A program made the translations under genes and the position numbers. Below, piece after piece: positions 54,426 through 64,000 of a DNA stretch of 64,000 nt (position 1 is the first letter of the stretch; each line of letters starts with the position of its first letter). The notes under the pieces are model-generated. The model had not been told where the DNA came from, did not search any database, and was given only the letters and a program-made list of their open reading frames with translations. The DNA is from Silene latifolia (Eukaryota; Streptophyta; Magnoliopsida; Caryophyllales; Caryophyllaceae). The stretch spans positions 2,463,807 to 2,527,806 of the forward strand of contig NC_133537.1 in NCBI RefSeq assembly GCF_048544455.1. Reading direction: 5' to 3'.

Positions 54426-57400
54426 ATGCAAAGTCCAGATTCTGCAAATTATCCTCAAAGGAATCCGACCCGTGTATTTCCCTTTTTCTTCTTCTTCTTA
54501 ATTAATCATATTTAATGTTGTTTTTCATCATTTTTTGATTTGGGTATCTTGTAAAAGTTAGAAAGTTTAAGTCTTTTGAGTTCGAATGATGATTCATGTT
54601 AGCCGAGCCCAAATCATTTCGGACCCCAAATCATTTTGGGACTGAGGCTTTGTTGTAAGAAAGTTTGAAGTCTTTGGTATTAGTTTATTGGATTTAATTC
54701 TTGAATTTAAGGGTTTTTGATGGTCAATGGCTTCTATTTGAATGTAGTAATCAGGATCTATTTTGTTAGTTTGGATTCATTTTGTTATCAAAGTGATTAT
54801 TGACTAACCTACAAGCGTAAAACGGGTTATTTTTGTAACTACTCTTCTGCTAATTTGGATCAGGAAACTTGTTGGTTGTAATTGATTGATTAAGGAGGGA
54901 TTGCCTTTATTTTTTTGCTTGTTATGAACAACATGGGAAGCTTGTGTTTTTGATTAATTTTGGATTTGGATTAGTTGCTAAGCTTACTGGATGGCTTGTA
55001 GATTGTGATGAAAATATTTGATTATAGTTGCCAGGCTTGTGTTTTTTTCCTTATTGTTTATCCTGATTTGGCGTTTTTCTGGTTGGGTTAGTTAGTATAA
55101 ACGAAAGTCAACGCCTCTTATGGTTTTATGTGGTCATTAGCCTTTTATTGGCGCGACCTAATTTGAGATTTTCAGTATAAACCGTACATGACTTAGGATT
55201 AAGTTCTATGGTTTGCCTGTATTGTAAATTGAACAGCGACTAAGTGGTTGTTTCAATTTATTCGATATGTCTATCAGCGAGCACACCAATCTGATTGCTT
55301 CTGCATCAAATTTAGCCCTTAATTTCCTACTGCCTGAATGATCAATGTACCATGAGTCCCATCACCACAATTCGACCCCTTCTCTGGTTGCGTTTCAAGT
55401 TTTTACAACTGCTCGTAGCTGTCTTCGAGGGTATAGTTTTGTCCAAACTAAAGTCATATGTGCTAATGTGCAAATGTTTATTAGGAGGTCATGATTCAGG
55501 GCTGTTAATTGGATGTCTTAAAATGAATTTGTGGCACAAATCATACATAAATTGATAAAATTAAGAACTAGTTCCTATATCCACTCCTTTTCTTGCCAAC
55601 ATGTTTCGTACTCGTTGGGACAAACAAAGCTTAGCTGGAAGACCTTCATTCCTTTTCCTAGGATTTTCGATTCCCATGTAAGTTATGTCAGTTTGAGGCT
55701 TAAACTTCATCTACTCGTCACTTGTTTTTCATAGGGCCTGTGTTGGGGCTCTCACTCTATGGTTTTCCTTGACGTTACCTTGATTGAGTACTGTCTCTGT
55801 CCGTAAAAGCTTGTCAAATTATCTCTGTCATCTAGCAAAGTACTTCAAACAAAACTCAAGCCTTTAATGCATTTAAATTGTTGAGAGAAACTTGCGATGA
55901 TATCTCCTTAATCCTAGGTTTTTATCATTTTTTGCACTTGACAATGTTTCAATAAGAAGGAATTGGACTTGTATGATGATATTTAATTTCCCGAGAATAT
56001 TGTTTTTCCGGAGATCTACTATTGTTTGGTTTGGAATATGATGGAACAAAAAGGAAAATGACCCATTGAGCTGTCTGTAAAAGCCTTCCTGAGTTTAAGG
56101 CGCTGGAGCCTGGGGTTACATTAATGTTGTTGGGAGATCTTGTGGTATTTCATTGTTCAGTTGCCTTGTAGAGTTAAGGTGATGCATGCTATTGTATCTT
56201 GCTGAAAAGTTCCTAATTCCTTTGATGCATGGCCTTGCAGTTTTCATGGATAACTATCTCAAGGAACCTATTATTAGCATGTCAAAGTGTTGGTGTTGTT
56301 TATGGGGACATGAGCACATCGCCACTATATGTTTATACAAGCGCATTTAAGGGGAATCGAAAGAATTATCTGACTGAGGATGTAGTGTTTGGCGCATTTT
56401 CGTTGATTTTCTGGACTATCACTCTAATTCCGTTGCTGAAGTATGTCTTTATTGTATTAAGTGCAGATGATAATGGGGAAGGTTGGCTGCTATCATTATC
56501 TTCAAATTGAATTATTTCACTTTATTAACTTGATTTATTTTACAGAGCTTTTTGTATGTAATCGTTTTAGGCGGAACATTCGCTCTTTACTCCCTGCTCT
56601 GCAGACATGCAAAATTGAGCTTACTCCCAAATCAACAAGCTGCTGATGAGGAGCTGTCTACGTATAAGTATGGCCACTCAGGGTCAATTGCTTCTACTTC
56701 TCCATTAAAGCGATTCCTTGAGAAACACAAGAAGCTGCGGACAGCCTTATTATTATTGGTGTTGTTTGGTGCAAGCATGGTCATTGGTGATGGTGTGCTG
56801 ACACCTGCTATTTCAGGTGCTTCCGATAAAGCTTAGCTTGCTTGTATCTTTTTTCCAGTATTTAAATTTTTGTTGTTGTTTCAGATGGTACTAAAAATTT
56901 AAACACCAGAGTTACTAAAATTGCGAAATTGAACTAATGGCAAGTGAATGAGTTCAGAGAATTGCGTTCTTAGTTTCCCTTATCTGAATATTCACAGAAT
57001 TAACACCACCTGAGTTGCAACATCCCAAAAATTCAAATGTACTCGGTTTTACCTCTCTCAGTGTTATGTCAGACCCATGATGAGAAACTCCACTTCACAT
57101 TATATAAGAAGAGAAGACAGTTACCATTACTCCATTAGCATATAATTGTTATTGTGTTTATTAATCACAATCACGAGTTTCAGGTATTTAAAGTTTTTGA
57201 TCTTAGTTTGATCAGCTGTTCACCCCTTGTCGGCCTTGTGTAATATATCTCATCAAGTGGACTGCATGATTCAATTTTTTTTGTTTCTATTCACAATGAA
57301 TGTCTTTGGTAGACATGGTGCTTTAGATGCTGACAGTCTGTCAGCTGATGGATTCCTATCCAGGGATCAAGTCCTGTTCCTGTAATGTTTTCCTATGACT

Positions 57401-60400
57401 TATCGGGATGGGGGTAATTGTTACGGGATAATAAAGCTTAGAACAAGAAGAAAATGGAGGAATGTGGTGGTAATGGAGGGTGGAAATGAGGAACAGAGGG
57501 TGACGATTATCTTATATCAAAGGGGTAATAGTTACCGACCTTCACGTGGGGTTATATTACCTTTTTTTTTGTAAGTAACATAGTATATAGATTAAAGGAC
57601 ACCAACGACGAACATAAACAAAAAGACACCAAGGGTTGACACCGATGTACAAAAGGATAGCAAGAACATGAAGATTTCATATTATCAAGAGCAATCTTAT
57701 CTATAAATAGAACATGACTCCACACTATCCACCTATATAATAACCTTGAAAAACGAAGCTGAAGATGTTGACATGTAGAAACAATGTCATAAAAAATACG
57801 ATGATTCCCTTTTTTTCTACCCTCGATGTCACTAGTTTCTTCTTCGTCCCCTTTGTTTTGAGTTCCATCACCCTGATGGCATTTACCCCCATCCCAAGTG
57901 AGCCCATATGGATTATGGGTTGATGTTATTTGCGGTCTTTCGCCAACCTCCTGGTCCGCTGGTCCTATCCCATGGTTTCCTGGTGAAAAATGTTGTACTT
58001 ACTGTTCTATGAATCGAAATTACTTAACCTAGGCTTTAATTTATACTATAGCTGTTAATGTTTTAGCCTTTGGTAACCACAATCACTGTAAGGTGCTCTA
58101 CAATTTTTGGATTTTTCTTAGTGTACTCGACTCATCTTTAGTCGTCACAGATACTAGAACCTGTCAAAACTTATAAATTATGGTATTTATTAGGAAAGAA
58201 CGCAACTTTTATCAAAATTTCATGGACATGTTAATAAATTGGCATTGTTGTTGACTAAATTTTTTTTGGTTTCTTTCCAGTTCTGTCATCTGTTTCAGGT
58301 CTTCGAGTTGCTGTACCAAATATTAAAGAGGGTTAGTCAACATTCATATCTTCTTTCCTGTCTCCGGGGTTTATTAAACATCTGTTCGTGAAATCTTGTT
58401 TGCTCAAAAGCTGAATGTCCCACAAATTTACCTATAATAGATTGTCTTTCTTAAAGAAATTGTGTATTGTGTTTTAGGCCAGCTTATGGTGATTGCCTGC
58501 GTCATATTGGTTGGCTTGTTTGCTTTGCAACACTGTGGCACCCACAAGGTGGCCTTCTTGTTCGCCCCCGTCGTCTTTATCTGGCTATTTTCAATTTTAG
58601 TAATTGGCCTGTACAACATAATTCATTGGAATCCCAAAATTTTACATGCACTTTCTCCCCACTATATTGTCCGATACTTCAAGGAAACGGGGAAAGATGG
58701 ATGGATTTCTCTTGGTGGTATACTTCTTTGCATAACAGGTGCGTAAACCTTGCTTTCTATTATTTCTTTTTCAAACTGTCGACTTGTAGAACCTGTACTT
58801 CTTGTCATGGAATTTACCCTTCATATCAGTCTGGGAATACGTTGGTCTTGTTAGATGACCGCCAATGTTACCAGCATGTTCCTCTGTCATTACTAAAGAA
58901 ATTAATCGCATCACTTGCTCCTATAAAATCTTATATCATTCCCAAAAGTTTCCTCTTTTCCCTTTGAACTCGATTGCACCATAGAAATATACTCCTTGTC
59001 CCATCATTTGTTTACCTTTTATATTCTTTGTGAGGGGTATTTTAATCAAAGGCAAACAAATGATTGGGACGGAGGGAGTATATGCGTCTGTCCATATTCG
59101 TGTACTCGAGTGCTCTCCTAATTAATTACTCCGTAGCAAACTTCTGTCAGCGTCTTAAATTTTAGGTGTTTATGCACCTTAACAAATTAATAGGTCATCA
59201 TAGTTCCTCCTTTGTCACCACAAAACATTGTAACAAGCTCTTGGCTTCCGAATTATTTGACAATCTATATACTGCAATAGTGGTAAGGAGAATGTTGACC
59301 TCAATATATTTTTATTATTTGTGTTGTATTTAGGTATTAAATAAATAGAGCGTATGGTGTTAATATTTTTTTAACTAGATTTTGAAATTTCGCACAGGAC
59401 CTCATAAATATCGCTCAAAGCTTATGAATGACTATTATGAAATTTGTATTCTTTTGAAACTATGAAAGTATTTTTCGCTACGAATCTAATCATTTAAGTT
59501 TTACACTCCGTACTATTTAGCTAAGTACTGTCACCTTTTTTTTTGTTAAGTTAAAGTTCAATCCACTTTCTTGAAAATTGAGACGTCTTATATTACGAGG
59601 AAAGTAAGATATAAACGTCAAGTATATTATATAATTCGACTACATTGAAGAGGTCGTGTATTTCTGGTTGCTGCTTTAGAATAATTGTTCGACTCCCACA
59701 ATTTTCCATTTTTCCTGACTAATTGCAGGTACTGAAACTATGTTTGCCGATATCGGTCATTTTACAGCTTTCTCCGTGAGGGTATGTGATTCTTAGAAAG
59801 TTTAATGATGTCTGATGAGTTAATTGCCCTCTCTTCCTCTCCTTCCTCCTTACGCTACCTCCCATTACCTTTATCTCCACCCATAATCTAGGTAAAAAAA
59901 GAATATTTTTAAGGATAAACCATGTTAACAAGTCCCATATCATATTGGGATTAAGGGCTCTGATATAGTAACAATCCTATTTCAAGCAAACCCTTTCCCT
60001 TAGTTTGGATTGAGGGACGTGGTTGGAAAGGGAGGGGAACAAATCCCCTGTTTGGGGTAGGTAGTTTCAGAGGAGGGATCCATTGTACAATTAATTTGAC
60101 CAATATATTCGCTACGAACCTATTTAGAATAATTCCCCTTTCCAAAAAAAAAGCTATTTAGAATAATTAATTTAACCAGTATTGTACAAATTTTTGCTTT
60201 TTCGTGCATAGTTTGGCGGATTCAAGAAACGATTTGTTCATCTCGAGTTCTCTGTGGGCTGTATCGAACCGAATTGGCCGATACATGTTATAAATTGGTC
60301 GTCTCGACCGTTTTCCCCCTTTTTTAGTTTACCGAATTCATCTCGCATTCTTGTGAATTGCGATATCTCGTATCTACGGCCTTCGATAGCGATACACTCC

Positions 60401-63400
60401 GGCAATACGAAGATGTATCACCCAAGATTTTTAAACCATGCACACTGTTGTATAAAAACAAAGCCTTAATGTTTCTGCCATCCCGGGTTCTTCACGGGAC
60501 CTATCTGGTCGAGTAGGCCGGTAAATGTTATGAATCGGTGGTCTCGCCCGGATTTTCCCTATTTTAAATTTACCCGATACATATTGCAATATCTCATATC
60601 GATGGAGATTTTTATACTATATACAACAAAGCCTAAGGCCTTGTTTGGATGAGGGAACGGAGGGGGGAGGGAGGGATACAAAATCCCTTGTTTGGATAAC
60701 AAATGGGGTAGCAGGGAAACATTTTTCCTCCTCCAAGTCTAATCAATATCCTTCCACCATAGGAATAATTTGGAGGGAAAACTCCACTTCTCCATTCCCC
60801 TCCCCTTCCCTTCCCTCTCTTTCAGACCTTTCCCTCCCCTCCATCCCCCTCCCCTTCCTTTTCCACCACTTTTGTTATCCAAACAAATCCTTAGTGCTTC
60901 TGTGTGTGCAAAGGATCTAACACTGGTTTTGCATCTGCAGCTTGCCTTCGCTTGCGTAGTATACCCTTGTCTTGTTGTACAATACATGGGCCAGGCTGCT
61001 TTTCTGTCTAAGAACTTAAACAGCATTGAATTCAGTTTCTATGACTCGATTCCTGGTCAGCTCTCTCATTACCATACAAAATAAGTTCCCATGCTTGTCA
61101 TGTAGTATAGCAGGTAACATTCTTGTCATGGCTTTGTCTTGTCACACAGATCCTGTGTTTTGGCCTGTGTTTGTGATTGCCACCCTTGCTGCGATTGTTG
61201 GAAGTCAGGCTATCATCACTGCCACATTCTCTATTGTGAAACAATGTCACGCTCTTGGTTGCTTCCCACGCGTGAAAGTTGTGCACACCTCAAAACATAT
61301 ATATGGCCAAATATATATCCCAGAAATCAATTGGATCCTCATGATTCTAACTCTTTCAGTTACTATTGGTTTCCGCGACACCACATTGATTGGGCATGCT
61401 TATGGTAAGTTTTCATTGTTATTGGTTTCTCACATATCTTAAGTTCCCGTGTTTATATTCTTGTTTACAAGTATGCTCAATTTCATGGTATTCGAGATTC
61501 GAGATTTACTATGAAGTCATTCCAATAAGATAGAGATGTCGGCAATGGCTACAAGTAAAATAGTCACTGATGTCCAACAGTAATGAAATATATCTCATCT
61601 CACTACAGTAATGGGTTGCCCGAGTTATTCCAAGTGCTCATAAAGTTGGAAGCTTCATCATCACTGTTCTTTATGTATGCTGTAATGTCAGTAGGCTTCC
61701 CTGCTGTGTGCTCAGTCATCTTGATGAGCTTGCGTGCTGTAATCTGAGTCGCCTTCCCTGATTTTCATGATTATTTTGAGGCAGTCGGAACTTTCTAGTT
61801 TCTGGTTGAAGTAGGTGACTGTGTCTAGTCCTAACTGCAGGACAACAACAACAAAATTAACTACAAATTACCTAGGTGTCTAGAAGTGTCTGCAAATGTT
61901 GGCACAGGGCTCTCAAATGCATGCAGCCTTACTTGGTGTTCCTTTGTTGGTTAACACATAGGGATTCTAGGAGGACCCATAATGAAAATTGGCTACGAAA
62001 ATAGCATCCGATGACTTCTACTCACAATAAAATGAAGCACAACCGGTTTAGCAAGCCATTTTTTTTTTATTTTTTTTTTTAATTATTATTATTATTATAT
62101 ATTGAGTCTTTGACTCCATTGAAAATGGAAACAAAGTCCTAGCAGAAGGACTTGACCAAAAGGTTCAAATTTTAGACTGCTTAACGAGGAATACAAAGAT
62201 CAATTTAGTCTTGTGTTAGGTGTAGGAAGTGGCTCAAAATTCTCAATTAAGGAGTTGAGGGATGATTTAAAAGAGCAATCAACATTTCAAGGTTTGTTGT
62301 GGTTTACCCTTCGGATGAATGTTACTTATGGCCTGTTTTTTCCAGGTTTGGCTTGCATGTCGGTGTTACTCATCACATCTTGCCTCATGGCCCTTGTCAT
62401 CACCTTTGTGTGGCAGAAAGGTTTTTTTGCTCTTCCATTTCTTCTATTCTTTGGTTTCATAGAAGGTATGTATTTGTCTTCAGCATTTACGAAGGTAGCC
62501 CAAGGGGGTTGGGTTCCCATTATGCTGTCCCTTGTTTTCATGCTTGTAATGTACGTCTGGCATTATGGGACCCGCAAGAAATACAACTTTGACTTGCACA
62601 ACAAAGTCTCCTTGAAATGGATACTTGGCCTTGGTCCCAGCCTCGGAATAGTACGTGTGCCCGGTATTGGTCTTATCTACTCTGAACTCGCCACCGGAGT
62701 ACCTGCTATCTTCTCCCATTTTGTGACCAACCTTCCTGCTTATCACAAAGTCTTGGTTTTTGTTTGTGTAAAGTCAGTTCCGGTCCCATATGTGTCTCCC
62801 GAAGAGCGCTTTCTCATTGGCCGTATCTGTCCTCGACCTTATCGCATGTACCGTTGTATAGTTAGATATGGGTATAAGGACACCCCTCGAGATGATGGGG
62901 AGTTCGAGAACTTACTTATCCAAAGCATAGCAGAGTTCATCCAAATGGAATCCGTAGAATCACGGTATTCCGGTTCCGATAGTTCCTCATTCGACGGTAG
63001 GATGGCCGTGATAAGCACTAGAGCGGCCGATGCAACCTCAAGCTTGATCATCTCCGAGCAAGATGAACACGACATTAATGAAATCACTCAATCAAGCAGA
63101 TCGCTAACTCTTCAGAGTTTGCGATCAATATACGAGGATGAAAGTGTGGTCACCAGGAGACGGCGTGTAAGGTTTCAGGTACCACCAGGCCCGGCTATGG
63201 ACCCTGCAGTGAGAGACGAGCTGGTGGACTTAGTCGAGGCAAAAGAAGCCGGAGTTGCATATATAATGGGGCATTCTTATGTGAAGGCAAGACGATCGTC
63301 GTCCTTCATGAAAAAACTTGCAATTGATATAGGATACTCTTTTCTGAGGAAGAATTGCAGAGGTCCTGCTGTGGCACTCAACATACCTCACATCAGCCTC

Positions 63401-63430
63401 ATTGAAGTTGGCATGATATACTATGTGTAG
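54426..63430 (+). CDS. KUP/HAK/KT potassium transporter (KUP10/11-like)
   Basis: Nine exons, 54426-54473, 56241-56481, 56571-56816, 58281-58331, 58478-58738, 59729-59781, 60941-61055, 61150-61404 and 62346-63430, join in frame with GT...AG introns to 784 aa, the usual family length. The family signature [15 protein letters not shown] is at residues 34-48. [67 protein letters not shown] and IYIPEINW follow, all diagnostic. About 12 membrane helices, then a long cytosolic tail ending in [18 protein letters not shown] then IYYV. It is a K+ (probably H+-coupled) transporter of the plasma or vacuolar membrane. The ADDNGEGG, KLSx[13 protein letters not shown] and GHAYGL spellings are closest, from memory, to Arabidopsis KUP10/KUP11. 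Exon 1 (16 residues, [16 protein letters not shown]) is the least certain; an alternative start is the ATG at 56229 just before exon 2. Introns hold several MITEs. Intact. Confidence 0.93.
54474..56240 (+). other. Intron 1 of the potassium transporter
   Basis: 1.77 kb of intron with no recognised transposon ends or exon. Short open frames near 55.35-55.73 kb have no domain. Confidence 0.45.
56817..58280 (+). other. Intron 3 of the potassium transporter
   Basis: 1.46 kb of intron. No coding exon was identified. The middle (57570-57960) looks like an inserted dispersed repeat in antisense; a 60-codon minus-strand frame there has no domain. Confidence 0.4.
58992..59078. mobile_element. Compact Stowaway MITE in transporter intron 5
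   Basis: CTCCTTGTCCCATCATTTGT then TTACC and GCAAACAAATGATTGGGACG then GAGGGAG form near-perfect 25-30-bp inverted repeats over only 87 bp, flanked by TA. Confidence 0.8.
60001..60178. repeat. Partial GTTTGGAT-type MITE pieces in transporter intron 6
   Basis: TTAGTTTGGATTGAGGGACG and GGGGAACAAATCCCCTGTTT resemble the left end of the element at 60636-60893, but no matching right end was found, so this is a truncated relative. Confidence 0.4.
60636..60893. mobile_element. MITE with CTTGTTTGGAT ends in transporter intron 6
   Basis: GGCCTTGTTTGGATGAGGGA then ACGGAGGGGGGAGGG on the left is mirrored by CCCTCCCCTCC...GTTATCCAAACAAATCCTTA on the right. The purine-rich left and pyrimidine-rich right halves can pair over a long distance. 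Ends of this kind are common in plant hAT/Tourist-like MITEs. Confidence 0.65.
62059..62102 (+). repeat. Poly-T and ATT microsatellite
   Basis: A T run followed by ATT repeats lies in the last transporter intron, about 245 bp before the final exon. Confidence 0.7.
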
Positions 63431-64000
63431 GATTTTTCATGTATAACCTTTTTCTTTTTGTAAAATTCTCATTTAAGACGAATATATCCGTCTTATTGAA
63501 GTAGAAGGGGGCACAAAGTTGAAAATGTTGATCAATTGGTTACTCACAAATTGGGTAGTTATAACTTACAACTCCCCATTCTCTTATACGAGTATCTTTT
63601 TTGGGCATCTGTATAGTTTTAGGGTTTTCTTGCTTTGGGAAGATAATAGTTTATATACTTTTCTTTTGAATATGATAGAATAAAGTAAAACGATGTACTC
63701 CTTCTGTCTCGGTTATTTGTTGTCCTTTTTTATATTAGGGTGTCTCAGTCAGTTGTTGTCCTTTCTATTTTAGAAATTGGCCATTTTCTTGGCCTTTATG
63801 CCAAAACCAAAGGACAACAATTGGCCCGGAGGAAGGGAATACTAATTATTTGTAATTTTTCTATTATGATGTAGAAGTCAATCGATGATGTTGGTAATGT
63901 ATTACTCCTTTATGAGGGTAATAGATTCAGGAGATAAATAATTACTCTTATACCAAACATGCAAAACGTAGAGTAAACCACACTATAAGGACCCAAATTA
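63431..64000. other. 3' flank of the potassium transporter
   Basis: Probable 3' untranslated region and spacer. A short TTAAGACGAATATATCCGTCTTATTGAAG hairpin near 63473-63502 and a Stowaway copy at 63698-63840. No further gene before the window ends. Confidence 0.45.
63698..63840. mobile_element. Stowaway MITE
   Basis: CTCCTTCTGTCTCGGTTATT then TGTTGTCCTTTTT on the left; AAAGGACAACAATTGGCCCG then GAGGAAGGGAA on the right. TA borders. Same TTGTTGTCCTTT family as 31033-31240. Confidence 0.7.

Overview
This is a stretch of plant nuclear DNA. It has GT-AG introns, AT-rich spacers, many short inverted-repeat transposons (MITEs), and Ty1/copia and Ty3/gypsy LTR elements. The host proteins are eudicot-like. 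The mix of short repeats (Stowaway copies starting CTCCCTCCGT, fold-back elements with GACGGATATATCCGTC cores) and a Tat-type gypsy element with an antisense extra gene would suit a Caryophyllales species. That taxonomic guess is from memory and was not tested.

Six host genes are supported. From left to right: (1) a strongly diverged histone H2A-like gene (+, coding 1795-3247) whose 5' leader is split by a solo copia LTR; (2) 40S ribosomal protein S27/eS27 (+, 5032-6747, four exons); (3) a Nudix hydrolase of the plant NUDT12/13/16 type (+, 14042-19272, five exons with a 4 kb first intron); (4) a single-exon AP2/ERF factor resembling LEAFY PETIOLE (+, 27796-28587), lying in more than 10 kb of gene-free DNA; (5) histone H2A.X with a C-terminal SQEF (-, 48785-49322); (6) a KUP/HAK/KT potassium transporter (+, 54426-63430, nine exons, 784 aa). 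They have no shared pathway. The only link is that two H2A-family genes with the same intron position lie about 46 kb apart.

Between 32.4 and 47.0 kb is a young nest of one Ty3/gypsy family. A complete-ended forward element (36359-44560; LTRs, gag, protease, a 57-bp repeat array, an antisense extra ORF, 5-bp duplication GGCTC) sits inside an inverted relative. This creates long inverted arms. No reverse transcriptase or integrase region was recognised, so the family looks non-autonomous. A decayed copia remnant lies at 19.85-21.94 kb.

The rest is spacer holding MITEs. The clearest are a hAT-type element interrupted by an inverted sibling (3883-4893, both with 8-bp duplications), two copies of one fold-back MITE at 30.4 and 48.0 kb in opposite orientation, and a MITE whose interior has expanded into about six tandem 104-bp copies (51.8-52.6 kb). 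The most notable observations are the diverged H2A, which keeps every acidic-patch residue while the DNA-contact and docking regions drift, and the conserved antisense transcription unit in the gypsy family with its own TATA box.
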